The notes under the pieces: model-generated | What the model was told of the DNA's origin: nothing | Databases searched by the model: none | The model's input: only the letters and a program-made list of their open reading frames with translations | In this document: positions 21,256 to 33,218 of the stretch, in pieces | Position numbering within the stretch: position 1 is the stretch's first letter | Layout: the number at the start of each line of letters is the position of its first letter | Translations under genes and position numbers: made by a program | Origin: Akebia trifoliata | Taxonomy: Eukaryota; Streptophyta; Magnoliopsida; Ranunculales; Lardizabalaceae | Direction of reading: 5' to 3' | DNA length: 64,000 nt | Assembly: GCA_017979445.1 (NCBI GenBank) | Contig: CM030710.1 | Location: 18,090,248-18,154,247 of the forward strand

Positions 21256-22443
21256 AAGGTAAAGGTAGTAGTGGTAAGTTTTGATTTAAAATTTATTTTT
21301 TTTCATTTTTATTTTATTTTATTTTTTCTTTTGGTTTCTTTCTATAAGTTCAAGTGTTTTTGAGATTTTAAGAGAGAAGAAAGAAGAAAAAAACATTGAA
21401 AAAAAAAAAAAGTCATTCTCGTTTTCTTTTTCACCCTTGACAGCAGAACTTAAACTGACTGTAACTTTCTACTCCGATCTCCGATTATCTATTAGTGTAT
21501 ATCGATTTGGGGTAGAACGAAATTTTCTATAAAATGTGACAAAGTCAGCAAGATTGCGGTAAATCAGATTCTATTTTTGAGTCCATTTACTATCATTTCT
21601 GTTAATATTTCTGTTTTGCTTCTTGTAGGTGAACATTTTTTTTTTCTTCTTTTCTTTTTTATTTCCTTTAATCTTTAGTTAGGTTTATTTTTCTATTTTA
21701 GAAACTCTTGTATAGGATTTCTTGTAATTTTTATTAATTATCCAAGAAGGCTTGGATTGTAATAGACTAAGGAAGGACGACGGGTGGACAATACCGTCAC
21801 GGCTCCTTAGGTTCGCACACCAAAATTGGAGTTGGTGGCCTAAGTCGACTCAAACCGTCTTCACCCCGTCTAGCACGGGAGGTAATCCCAAAACACCCAC
21901 GCCTCTCTTTGCTAGTGGGTTACTCCTTGCCTTTGTATGTTATTTTTCCAATTTGCACACACTTGGAATAGTTAATTAGGTAGTAAAGAGCACCCCTCTC
22001 CTAGGGATGGCATGATAAGATAAGGATTGGAAGTCATTACCAATTCCTTGCTCTAATTAGGATAATCAATTCACTAGTCATCCAATCAAATTAATTAAAA
22101 TCAATTAGACTTGACTATAGGGCCCACGAGCTCAATAGGAGAAATTTCGCTTCAAGTTGTGCCAATTGCGATTCTTGGTCATTTTTGTATCTAGTAAGAT
22201 CTTGCCCTTTGAGGGGATAGACTCAGTCTATTCAAGAAAGGAAGGTATTTAAGCGTGCTCTTGCTTATGCATTATGCGCCTCCTCCGATCTGGAGATCCG
22301 AATGATTCAAACTTGACTTTATAGAATCGAGTTGGAAGGCTAGTTGTGCTATTTCTACCCAGTTAGGAGCTGTCTAGCTTTAGGCAACCTATCTAGGTCC
22401 AGTCTTTTCTTTTCGTGATTATTTGATCGACTGTGTGATTTGT
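21256..22443 (+). other. Athila 5' leader, no gene
   Basis: About 1.2 kb of untranslated leader between primer site and gag: T-rich to 21740, then more mixed. The 75-codon ORF at 21752-21979 resembles nothing I know. Confidence 0.5.
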
Positions 22444-24450
22444 ATGCTTGGTAGACGTTCACAAAATAACGTGTTAGAACCATTTGATCCTGAGATCGAA
22501 CGTACCATCAGTAGGATACGCAAGACACCATCAGTAGTTATGATGGGTGATCGAGAGCGAACTCTCAATGAGCTCTTCGTTCCAGCTTCCGCATCTCCTC
22601 CCACATGCATTGTTTTACCGTTGAACAATGCACCTCAGTTTGAAATTAGGGCTGCCACCATCAATATGCTCCCTAAGTTCCACGGTTTAGAGCGTGAACA
22701 ACCTTACACCCATCTTAATCGATTCTTGACTATATGTCAAACTTTTAGAAATCAAATCTAGATGAGGAGAGTATCAAGCTTATTCTGTTCCCGTTATCCT
22801 TGGAAGACCATGCAGCTGCGTGGTTGAACTCCCTAACACCCAATTCCATATCTACCTGGGATGTTTTATCAAAACATTTATGGCCAAATTCTACCCCGTG
22901 GCCAAAACTGAGAAAATGAAGGACTCTATTAGAAATTTTAGAGCCCGTCCTGATGATGAATTTTTCCAAACTTGGGAAAGATTCAATGATTTATTGGTCA
23001 AGTGCCCACACCATGGCATTGACAAAGCACAGTTGGTGCAAAGTTTTTATAGAGGATTAACAATGAATCAACATACCTTAGTCGAGTCAATGCATAAGGG
23101 TCAGTTCATGAACCAGACTCCCAACCAAGCGTACGATTTCCTCGTAGAGTTAGCTGAGAGTGCTCAAAACTGGAGTACTAACCAAGAAGAATTTGATAGA
23201 GATGATCCGGTTAGGAAGACAGGCATGTATGAGATGAAGGCAGACCCTGATCTCAAAAATGTCATGTGTAGTCTAGTGAGTGGGATGAATAATCTCACGA
23301 AGAAGTTAGATGCCTTTACCATCTCAGCATCCAAACCTCACCTAGACCCTCGTACAATTTCGCAAGTGACTGTCGAACCGAGTTCTTTGTGTGTCATATG
23401 CGACGGCAATGACCATTTGGTCGAGTGTTGTCCCACCTTGCCTCAAATCAAAGCTGAACAAGCAAATGCGATTAATGGCTATAGTGCTTTTAAGAAGCCA
23501 ACTCCAAACTCTTTTAGCCAAACGTATCACCCAGATAATAGGTTTCATCCTAATTTCTCATACAGACAGAACGAACCTATTCAATCTAGTGGTCCGTCAG
23601 GTTACAATAGGAGTTTTCCTAGGCAATCTGGTTCTTCCACAAACCAAGCCATTGTTCCTCAAGTCCCTTATCAACCCCAATAATCTACCGATTGCAGAGC
23701 CATCATACCAGATCCCATGACCAATTACCAGCAGCCTGCCCAACAACAGTCGTCCTTAGAATCTATGATTGCCGAGTTGATGAGGCAGCAACAGCAGTTC
23801 ATCTAAACTCAACAGCAAACCCATCAAAATCAAACTCAGATTAACCAGGTCACTGCGCAATCCATAGCTAAGATGGAAGTTCAGTTAGGGCAGTTAGCTC
23901 TTTCCTTGAGTGGGAGAGAGAAAGGTCAATTTCCTAGTCAGACTATCCCTAACCCTAGAGGTCAACCTTTGATTCCAAACGGATCAAAAGGTCAATACGA
24001 AGTAGGAAGCCATTCTGGAGCTCCACAAGACTCAGTCCAGGCTATCCACACCTTGCGTTTGGGAAAGAAGGTGGACAACAAGGTCCAACCTATTGACACG
24101 GGAGAAAAGGTCTTAGAAAAGGACAAAGTTCAAAAAGAAGCCATAGAGTTTCCAACAGAGAAGAAGAAAGATTTGGAAAATCCTCCTATCATTTTGCCAA
24201 TTCCAAAAGCTCCATTTTCCTATCGCCTTAGAGATTCTAAAAAAAGTAAGCAGTTTGAGGGTGTCTTAGAAGTCTTCCAAAATGTGCATATCAATATCCC
24301 ATTCCTAGATGCCATTAAGCAGATACCTTCTTATGCGAAATTCTTAAAGGATTTGACCACAGCTAAAAGGAAAACACCATTTCCTCGGAAAGCTATTATG
24401 GCAGCCCAAGCTTCGTCACTCATCCAACAAACGATTGCACCAAAATTTAA
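22444..24450 (+). pseudogene. Athila gag (capsid-nucleocapsid), broken
   Basis: Would encode the Gag protein that forms the particle and binds RNA. The start chosen is ATG at 22444 (MLGRRSQNN...). It reads in one frame to a TAG at 22759-22761, then LILFPLSLEDHAAAWLNSL in a second frame (from about 22761), then HFMAKFYP onward in a third (from about 22866). These are classic Athila retrotransposon-gag phrases. A single zinc knuckle, CVICDGNDHLVECC (about 23395), is recognisable. Two in-frame stops follow (TAA at 23681 and TAA at 23804), within a Gln-rich stretch that includes RQQQQF. After that the frame is open into the protease. With two frameshifts and three stops, no full Gag can be made. 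Confidence 0.88.
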
Positions 24451-24799
24451 GGATCCTGGATGTCCGACAATTTCTATTCATATTGGAAATCAAGTGGTCG
24501 AAAAATGTCTCTTAGACTTAGGGGCCAGTGTGAACCTTTTACCATATTCGATTTATAAACAATTAGGTTTGGGGGTTTTGAAACCCACAGATATCACGTT
24601 GAGTCTAGCCGATAGGTCCATAAAAATTCCAAAGGGTATAGTTGAGGACGTGATAGTTAAAGTCAAAGATTTCTATTTTCCTGTTGACTTTGTTGTCTTA
24701 GACACAGAGCCAGTCATCAATTCGAACAGTCATATTCCTATCATCTTAGGACGTCCATTCTTAGCCACGTCTGACGCAATCATTCGTTGTAGAAATTAA
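24451..24799 (+). pseudogene. Athila aspartic protease
   Basis: Retroviral-type aspartic protease that would process the polyprotein. It lies in the open frame 23873-24799. The active-site motif DLGAS is at 24515-24529 within CLLDLGASVNLLPYSIYKQL, followed by ADRSIKIPKGIVEDVIVKV and the conserved PIILGRPFLAT. The catalytic Asp is present, and this block itself has no stop. It ends at a TAA (24797-24799) in the position where relatives have a sense codon (the RNGLMTL region). Beyond that stop the same frame continues directly into the RT linker at 24803, so this stop is a point lesion, not a gene boundary. Confidence 0.9.
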
Positions 24800-24802
24800 A
24801 TT

Positions 24803-26640
24803 ATGACTTTAGCATTTGGGGATATGAAAGTGAAACTAAACGTCTTCCACAATTTCCAAGGAATTGATGTAGATGATGGTATGGAGGAAGTGAACATGAT
24901 AGATACACTAGTCAATCAAACGTATCAAGAATTAGGGTACTCTGATCCCCTAACGAAATGTTTGGCTCACTTTGGCCTTGACTTGGACGTAGAAGAGTCT
25001 ATAAACGAAGTCAATGCTTTGCTTGAATCCGTTCCACTCTTAGATTCTGTGCGGTGGCACGCAAAAGCTGAAAGTCTTCCTGTACGCACATCCAATCTTG
25101 TTCCTTCTCATGTCGAGCCTCCAAAATTGGAACTCAAGTCTCTTCCAGAGACCTTGAGATATGCATTTCTTGGCAAGAATCAAACCTTGCCTGTGATCAT
25201 TTCCTCTCACCTCAATGAAGTCCAAGAGGGAAAGTTGTTAGGAGTATTAAGAGAACATCAAGAAGCTATTGGTTGGAGCATAGCTGACATCAAAGGAATT
25301 AGTCCATCTATGGTGATGCACCACATTCGTTTAGAGAATTTTGCTAAACCTTCCTTAGAACCTCAGAGACGACTAAATCCTGTCATGAAAGACGTGGTTC
25401 GGATGGAAGTGATGAAATTGCTAGATGCGGGTATTATCTATCCTATCTCTGACAGTCGTTGGGTGAGTCCTATACAAGTAGTTCCTAAGAAATCTGGTAT
25501 CACTGTGGTAGTGAACCAAGACGACGAATTAATCCCCACTCGAGTCCAAAATGGATGGAGAGTGTGTATCGATTATAGGAAACTCAACTCGATGACTCCT
25601 AAGGATCTTACCTTTCATTGATCAAATGTTAGAGCGTCTAGCAGGACAATCTTATTATTGCTTCTTAGATGGTTATTCTGGGTACAACCAGATACCTGTT
25701 GCTCCAATCGATCAAGAGAAAACAACGTTCACCTGTCCCTTTGGAACTTTCGCGTATCGTCGCATGCCTTTTGGATTATGCAATGCACCCACTACTTTTC
25801 AACGGTGCATGATGAGTATATTTTCCGACATGCTAGAAAGATATCTCGAAGTGTTCATGGACGATTTTTCAATTTTCGGACCAAGTTTTGAGGAATGTCT
25901 CCATCACTTGACTTTGGTCCTTCAACGTTGCAAAGAGGTCAATCTAGTCCTCAATTGGGAAAAATGCCATTTCATGGTAACATCGGGGATTGTGCTAGGG
26001 CACATTGTTTCTGCTAAAGGGATTGAGGTAGATAAGGCAAAGGTAGGTCTAATTGAAAAATTACCACCTCCTAGAACGGTCAAAGAAATTAGGTCATTCC
26101 TAGGCCATGCGGGTTTTTATCGTAGATTCATTAAAGATTTCGGGAAAATCTCGAAGCCTTTATGTGAGCTATTGGGAAAGGATGTTCCTTTCGACTTTTC
26201 AGAGTCATGTCTCTCTGCGTTCAACAAGCTCAAGTCCGAGTTAACCTCGGCACCCATTATTCAACCTCCAAACTGGAGCATTCCATTCGAAGTTATGTGC
26301 GACGCTTTAGATTATGCAATAGGCGCTGTTTTGGATCAGCGAATTGAAAAACAACCTCATGTTATCCAATATGCTAGTAAAACCCTTAACGATGCTCAGT
26401 TTAACTACTCTACAACGGAGAAGGAAATGCTAGCAGTGGTCTATGCCGTTGAAAAATTATGCCCCTACCTTATAGGATCTAAAGTTGTGATCTACACAGA
26501 CCACGCAGCATTGAAGTACCTTCTATCAAAGAAAGATGTTAAAGCAAGATTAATCCGTTGGATTCTACTTCTACAAGAGTTTGATCTCGAGATCCGAGAT
26601 AAAAAAGGGGAAGAAAATGTCGTAGCTGATCACTTGTCTA
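24803..26640 (+). pseudogene. Athila reverse transcriptase and RNase H, frameshifted
   Basis: Copies element RNA into DNA. A linker (24803-25400) leads to RT: LLDAGIIYPISDSRWVSPIQ, then GWRVCIDYRKLN. The frame is lost around 25605-25621 (a small indel in the usual [12 protein letters not shown] stretch) and resumes at 25626 in the next frame. There [10 protein letters not shown] (catalytic Asp at residue 15 of that ORF), [16 protein letters not shown] and FMDD (residues 77-80) complete the palm. RNase H follows with Asp at residue 226 ([12 protein letters not shown]), Glu near 265-267 (TTEKEM), Asp 292 (YTDHAAL) and Asp 335 (VADHLSR). All catalytic residues are present; the frameshift alone disables it. 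Confidence 0.93.
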
Positions 26641-28022
26641 GGATAGTTAACAAGCCATCCGAGGAATCCTTACCCATCTCTGAATTCTTTCCCGATGAGC
26701 AACTTATGCAAATCTCTCAAGCCAATGCTCCATGGTATGCGGACATTGTCAACTACCTAGTTATAGGTCAATTCCCAGTCAAAATGACTAGTCAAAAGAA
26801 ACTTCATCTTCTATCAAAAACAAAATGGTATTTCTGGGATGAACCATACTTATTTAAGTATTGTCCCGATCAAATCATTAGACGTTGTATTTCAACCTAT
26901 GAGCAAGTCAGTATCCTAGAGTTTTGCCATAATCATGCCTGCGGAGGGCACTTCAGTGGTAAGAAGACCGCCATGAAAATCTTACGATGCGGTTTTTTTT
27001 GGCCTAGTATTTTTCGTGATGCCCACGAGTTTAGCAAATCTTGTGATAGATGTCAGAGATTAGGAAAAATCTCTAAGAGAAATGAAATGCCTCAAAATCC
27101 TATCCTGATCATCAAAATTTTTGACGTGTGGGGTATAGACTTCATGGGACCATTTCCTATCTCCCAGGGTTACCAATACATCCTACTTGTCGTTGACTAT
27201 GTGTCAAAATGGGTCGAAGCTGTGGCATGTAGAACTAACGATCACAAAGTTGTGATAAAATTCATCAAGGAGACGATTTTTTCAAGATTTGGTACTCCAC
27301 GAGCTATCATAAGTGATGGTGTCTCGCATTTTTGCAACAAGATATTTGCTGCGTTGATGAAGAAATACCTCATAACGCATAAGGTTGCCACACCTTACCA
27401 CCCACAAACAAGTGGACAAGTAGAGATTTCTAATAGGGAAATAAAGACTATCTTAGAAAAAACAGTCAATCCTTCAAGGAAAGATTGGTCTTTGAGATTG
27501 AGTGATTCACTCTGGGCTTATAGGACTGCATTCAAGACACCCATAGGGATGTCTCCTTACAGGTTAGTTTTTGGTAAGGCCTGTCATCTCCCTGTAGAAC
27601 TAGAACATCGTGCATATTGGGCGATCAAGCGCCTCAACTTTGATTTTGATAAAGCCGGTGAGAAGCGAAAGTTACAACTAGACGAGTTATAAGAGATTAG
27701 AAATGACTCGTATGATTGTGTCAAAAGGTACAAAGAGCGTACCAAATTCTTTCACGATAGGCACATTCTTAGGAGGAATTTCATTCCTAATCAAAGAGTT
27801 TTATTGTATGATAATAGACTCCACCTTTTTCCAGGAAAACTTAAGTCTCGATGGACTGGCCCATATATTATCCAAACAGTCTATCCCCATGGTGCTGTTG
27901 AAGTCCTTAATCCTAAGGACGGATCCACTTTCAAAGTGAATGGCCAACGTCTCAAACCGTTTCTCGAGTATGTTCCGCAGGAGGAAGTTCTTTTTCTCGA
28001 TGATCCCGTCTATCAAAATTAA
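26641..28022 (+). pseudogene. Athila integrase, one in-frame stop
   Basis: Would insert the cDNA. Same frame as RNase H. The zinc-binding HHCC domain is seen as [10 protein letters not shown]...SCDRCQ (residues 434-477 of the ORF from 25626). The core has Asp 505 (GIDFMGPF), Asp 564 (IISDGVSHF) and Glu 600 (SGQVEISN), with exactly 35 residues between the last two. After DEL a TAA at 27690-27692 interrupts. The same frame then runs on through the C-terminal domain (FIPNQRVLLYDNRL..., KLKSRWTGPYII...) to a natural-looking stop at 28020-28022. There is no chromodomain, as expected for Athila. One point mutation separates this from an intact integrase C-terminus. Confidence 0.92.
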
Positions 28023-29290
28023 CTATGTTTTCGTCTAGCTAAAGACGTTAAACTTAGCGCTTCTGGGAGGCAATCTATGCACTTTAAGGGACATTGTGTT
28101 AAATATCAACAGGACTATAAGGTCTTTCTCAGGTGCTATCTAACCCACTTCATTTCATTTTGTCAATTTCAATTTTACCTTTGCATGTATATGTTGAAAT
28201 ATTGAGGACAATATAATGTTTAAGTTTGGGGGTGTATGGGTTGGATTTCCACTTATTATTTTCTTCTTTTATACAAAAAAAAAAAATTGAAAAATATTTG
28301 GTTGGCAACTTTGTTGTATTTTTCTCAAAGTCTTAGCTTGTATCTTTTAAGCACTTAGTGAAAATATTTAATCAGTCTTTCATTGGAAGCTATGATCTGG
28401 AGTCCCCATTTATGTTTCTCTTAGGCAAAAATTAGAGCAAAGTTATCTTTTGGTTTATAGTCACTTCTAATAAGGTTACCAAGAGTCTAGATTGTATTAA
28501 AAGAGCTTGTTACCTTCTTTCTACCTAGAATTTAAGGAAAAACTAGGTTTGATGAACTTTGACTTCCTTGTTCAATTGGTTGGTTGATTAGAAGAAAAAC
28601 AGAACTGGACTGTATACACCTTGTACAGCAACCATTGAATTAGACTGGGTACCTTGAAAAGGGCTGCCTACTTTTCTTAGAAAAATAGTGAAGAAGTAAT
28701 ATAACAAAAAAAAAAAAAAAAGTCAAAGATCCAAAAGTTTATGTAAAGTTTTAGTAGGGTGAAAGCCATCAAGTGTAAAAATGTGAGTATACTGGAATAT
28801 CACAGATAAAACCCCTTAAAGGTATTAAAGTGAATATCCACACTTCTCACTACCCCAGACAGGATGCTAAGTTTAGAATTAAACCCTAAGTTACTCCAGT
28901 CATTCTTGAGTAGTTAGAAGGTTGAAACTCATTTTGGGAAATCGAATCTCTTAAATTTCTAAGTTAGAATCACTATCGCTCAAAGGTCAATTTAAGTTTA
29001 AGTTTTGTCGTAGAGAAATAAGGGTTGGGACTCTATACCAAGCAGTACTTCTAATTGATTGACAAAACAAAAAAAAAGACTTGTGCTTTTCAATATAAGT
29101 TTTGATTTTGACTATTTTTACTTCAAAGTTGTTTTCAAATTTTGTGGGTATATTTTCTGCAAACCCTCACGAGTCAAACTCGTCCACTAGGGGTAACCTA
29201 ACGGTTTAAGGGCTTGCTGCATTCGCTAAATGCAGTCGAGGTGCCTGCGAAAGTGGCAGTTTTATTTTCTAGGGACTAGAAAAAGGTAAG
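28023..29290 (+). other. Athila 3' untranslated region, no env-like gene
   Basis: Some Athila elements carry an envelope-like ORF here; none is seen. The region corresponds to 16804-18087 in the diverged Athila copy, so it is an ancestral non-coding segment. Confidence 0.7.
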
Positions 29291-29300
29291 TTTGGGGGTG
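29291..29300 (+). promoter_or_regulatory. Polypurine tract, Athila
   Basis: TTTGGGGGTG directly before TGATGAGTG of the 3' LTR. The same ten bases precede the lone LTR at 58848. Confidence 0.85.
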
Positions 29301-30496
29301 TGATGAGTGTCTCCAAACACTCAATTATACGCACATTTTCCGGATATTTATCTTGATTTTTGTACCTATTTCTCTATATTAAGATAATAATCATGATAAG
29401 CCTCAAACCACCACGTTGCATGTTAATTAGGCTTAATTATATATAAATAAATTCATTTACTAGATAAATCTAATTACGTGTGTTTCTTGTGCAGAAAATC
29501 AACAATTTGGAATCAAAATCTCAAGGCAAAAGTATTTGGGCCCACTTTGGAATGCCCTAATCCTTAACTCATATTCTCCTCTTTTGTCTTTTTGTGCAAA
29601 GAAAAGTGGAGGCTACTTTTAGACTCTTCTACACACATTTTTCTCTATAAATAGAGCCTTCATTTCTAGAGAAAGGGTCCCATCTTGGTTCTCTTATCCA
29701 AGACTCCTTTAATCTAAGGCTCTTTGCCTATTCTCTTATTTTTTGTATTTTCATTTTCTAGTTATTTCCTTTTGGCTAATTAGTCTTGTAAGAAGTAGAA
29801 GAAGAAGAAGTTGTAATTTTCTCCATGAAATGAAGAAAAGTTCTTTCATCTCTTATCTTCCCTCTCTTGCAATGACATTAGGCTAAGTTCCCCTCCATTG
29901 GAGAGTGGAAAAGCCTAGAGCAAGTTCTTGTGTTATTTTTAATTTCATGCCTTTCTTTTATTTAAAATGCTTATGAATTCTCTTTAAGTTTCTTGCACCT
30001 ATTATTCTTAATATAGATACTTTATGCTTAGATTAGATCAAGATAAAGTATGCTTAAACTAGATAATTGATAGTAGGAAGTTTTCAAAGAATTCTACTTT
30101 GTTTATGTTCCCTTATTTCATTTCATTTGCAAAACTTTCCGATCTAAGGAGCTAATACCAAGCCCTTACGATTGAGTTACAAAAAGGCTTGAAACTAAGA
30201 ATTGCTCATCAACATGTTCTAGGTAGATCCACCTCTAATGGTGTTTTAATTTCATAAGTTTACTTGCTTTTAATTTCGTTTACTTTAGTTTCTTTTCTAG
30301 TAATTTTACATTTTCTTATAAGTTCAAAAATACAAAGAAAAACAGTTTTAATTCCTTTTAGTTAATTTGAATTTTATCTTCTTAGCTTAATTCTATTCCT
30401 CCTTTCTCTTGGGTTCGATCCCCTACTTGCCCCACAAGCAAGGTAAACGTAAGATTATTATTAACTCCGGTGAGAAGAACAACGATAGTCTCATCA
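29301..30496 (+). repeat. Athila 3' LTR, 1196 bp
   Basis: Same ends as the 5' LTR, and 18 bp shorter because it carries a single CACTTTGGAATGCCCTAA unit. TATA box at 29646-29654. Followed by CTCTA (30497-30501). Confidence 0.95.
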
Positions 30497-30501
30497 CTCT
30501 A
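30497..30501. repeat. Target-site duplication CTCTA (right)
   Basis: Partner of 20013-20017. Joining ...GGCTCTA to TGACTGCC restores the Tekay LTR text seen at about 35583. Confidence 0.88.
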
Positions 30502-33171
30502 TGACTGCCTCTCCGGCTGTAAGCTCTGAAACTAAAAAAAATATGAAGTAAATGGTAAGTAATAATAATTACCCAGTAGGTTCACAAACGACTCCTACTA
30601 ATAACCTCACCTAGCATGGACGAATAAGCATACTGAATAATTTTAATACATGCAAATTTTATTATTAAAACTACGGTTAACTAGTATGTATAGCCAAGGA
30701 TGAGCAACTAAATAATTTAAAGATTCACATGGCATCAATCATCAGTACTCACTATACATTTTCATTTTTATACAAATAATTTTATAACATTTAAATGACA
30801 AACATTCTTTGTAGTTTATAATTCAAAATATAACAACAGATACATAATACAAAATGGTGGAGTAGTGGAATTAGAGAGTTGAGATTCACTACTAGATCGC
30901 TCCCAGTTGGGATAAGATGTTACAATATAAATCTGGATTTTAATTCCTGACTACTACTAGATTGTTAGTGATCACTGACTAATCCTCTTCGTCTATGTCT
31001 ATCAAGCGTGCATGTAATTCCCAAAGTAAACACTCCATTCGTATACGACCACTTTTACAATACACATTCACTAGTAAAGATAGAAAGGAATGGACTCGGA
31101 TTCCAGTTGTGACTCCACTCTCATACGCGTCCCATGCCACGTATGAGCTTGGTGGTCTCTACCGTACATCTTAGTATAGTACACCACTCCGGATGATATG
31201 ATGCACTATCCCTTCAGGCATTCACAGACTCTTTAACAGCTCACAAAATAGCTACATATGTGTATATCATTTTTATTTCAAAATAAAAGAGAAATTAACA
31301 AAACAGGGTTGAGAATGGATATCCAGTTTCCTACCATGCAACTGTGGCCACCCGGTCTAAAATAAATAATAGTACTCGAAGCTTCTACGTCAACATAAAT
31401 TTAAATAAACATGTAACTCTTTCATTATTCTTGGATATCCCTTCACCAACCTACACGTTAATACAACGTAAAATGCAGACATCACCCCTTGGTGTGATTC
31501 TATCATTTTACCTATTCATCCATTTCCCACTCTGTCGTATTTTTACTCCTCGACTTTTCAAATCAAATATTTCTTTTTCAAGCTTAGAAAATTCATTTTG
31601 ATCATTCGATCGAAAAACTATCCAATTTTTGTTAAAACAGGATCCCAATAGGTATGCGAAGGCAAATTGCCAAACCTGGAAAAGTTGATGAAAATTTGGC
31701 TAAGTGTTGGAAAATCGATTTTTCAAAGTTGTCGAAATTAAAAATGGATTTTTGTAAATGAAGGCCCTCGACAACATGAGAATGGTCATGTAATTTTGTA
31801 ACCTAACTCAAGGTAATGCAAAAGATATCACACGAATTTTTGAAACATTCCCGTTGTGACAAAATTTTGTTTTTTTTTCGACTCATTTGAAAGAGTTCCG
31901 GGGCCAATAAGTAGTCGTTTTGGTATGTTAAAAGCATGAGGAATCAAAAAAAAAATATTAGAAAAAATTTCGGGCAACTTTTGGTTTTCATGGTGGCTCA
32001 CGGTGACACTATGACTAGAGCACGGCGGTTCACGGTGGCACCGTGAAGGTTCACAGTGGAACCGTTAGAACACTAAAATTTCATTATTTTTTTATTTTTT
32101 TCTTCATTTCTTCGAGTTTTTTACTCGTTTTTCGATTCTAATAACCCACCCACGGATCCAATATTCAAATCATGATGAAATACGTCAAATTCCTTAGTTC
32201 TAATCATGAATTTGAAATAATTACAACAATGTTCTACAATTTTCAAAACGTAAAATAAGTTTTGAAACATCCCTAAATGCAATTTTCTCGAAATCTACGA
32301 TTATTAATAAGAGTTGAGAGTCCCCTACTTGGTTTGTGGTTGTCAAATATGTGAAACTAGCACGGAGGTTCAAGTAAGACCGCAATAAGCTCGAAATTTG
32401 GTGAACTTGGGTGTCAATGGTTGAGTTGATCATGGAACCCTCTTTGAAAGTGTTCTTCCCCTTTTCAATGGCGATGGACGACTCTTCCTTGATTTGGATG
32501 AGACTCTTTAGTGGGTATAGATAAACTTACTTGCTGATTTTTGTGAGAGAACACAAGAAAAAAAAGAAATTGAAGGCTAAATGGGTTAAAGGTGTGGAGT
32601 TCTTTGATGCCGATGACTTTCTCTCCTTCGTCGATGATCAACTCGGACTCGTTTGCGATGGACTTTGATCGGAAGGGTTGAAATCCTAGGTTTGGAGAAT
32701 GGGCTGATTCTTTGTGAGTTGGAGAGGAGAAAGTGAATAAAAGAATGAGTTTATAATAAAAGTTGGGGGCATTTTTGTATTTTTCCTTTATTTCTATTTT
32801 TGATAAAATCTTTACCATTCGAACTCGGAAAATGAAATATGAGTATTCCATTTCGAATAATTTTTCGTTGCGAACCTCATGATGTGGTTAGATTTTTTTG
32901 ATTTTTCCTCTATCGAAAATTTACTATTTTGGATCCCACTTAACATGAAATTCGAAGATTTTAGAACTTTCTCATTCGAACTCGAGTTTGAACATTCTTA
33001 CATGCTAAAGTATATATTTCGATTATTTTGAACCTAATGGCGGAGTTGAAATTCGTTAAATATGAACAAACTAAAATTTGAGTATTCTACCCTAAGTCTT
33101 TCTTTTAGAATTTTATCGAAATTCACAATTAGATTTCCTCGAGATACAAATTAAAAACTCGGGGTGTTACA
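30502..33171 (-). repeat. Tekay 3' LTR, proximal part
   Basis: Begins (minus) TGTAACACCCCGAG at 33171 and runs down to the Athila insertion. It corresponds to about 35600-38327. It includes the CACGGTGGCACCGTG hairpin block at about 31990-32070 and a TATA-like site near 32750. ORFs such as 32465-32851 are not conserved in the other LTRs. Confidence 0.9.
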
Positions 33172-33184
33172 TTCTCCCCCCTAA
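33172..33184 (-). promoter_or_regulatory. Polypurine tract, Tekay (minus)
   Basis: On minus, TTAGGGGGGAGAA directly before TGTAACACCCC. Identical in style to 13623-13634. Confidence 0.85.
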
Positions 33185-33218
33185 TAAAAAATTTCATCTT
33201 CAAAATTAAAATCATACC

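Larger units (their letters stand above)
20018..30496 (+). mobile_element. Athila-type LTR retrotransposon, full length, broken ORFs
   Basis: 10,479 bp with 5' LTR 20018-21231, primer site 21238-21255, gag-pol region 22444-28022, polypurine tract 29291-29300, 3' LTR 29301-30496 and matching CTCTA duplications. By eye the LTRs differ at roughly 18 positions plus one 18-bp unit, about 1.5 percent, so the insertion is recent. All five domains (gag, protease, RT, RNase H, integrase) can be read in order, but with at least three frame changes and four in-frame stops. There is no envelope-like ORF between integrase and the 3' LTR. It is the only element here with a recognisable RT. Confidence 0.95.

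Noticed and set aside
22745..22969. Minus-strand ORFs overlapping Athila gag and pol
   Set aside because: They are antisense shadows of the recognised gag frame.
28023..29290. Envelope-like gene downstream of Athila integrase
   Set aside because: No ORF of useful length, no signal peptide or membrane segment; the region is homologous to non-coding 16804-18087.
32465..32851. 128-codon minus ORF as a gene
   Set aside because: It is LTR sequence shared with 37600-38000, where the frame is not kept.
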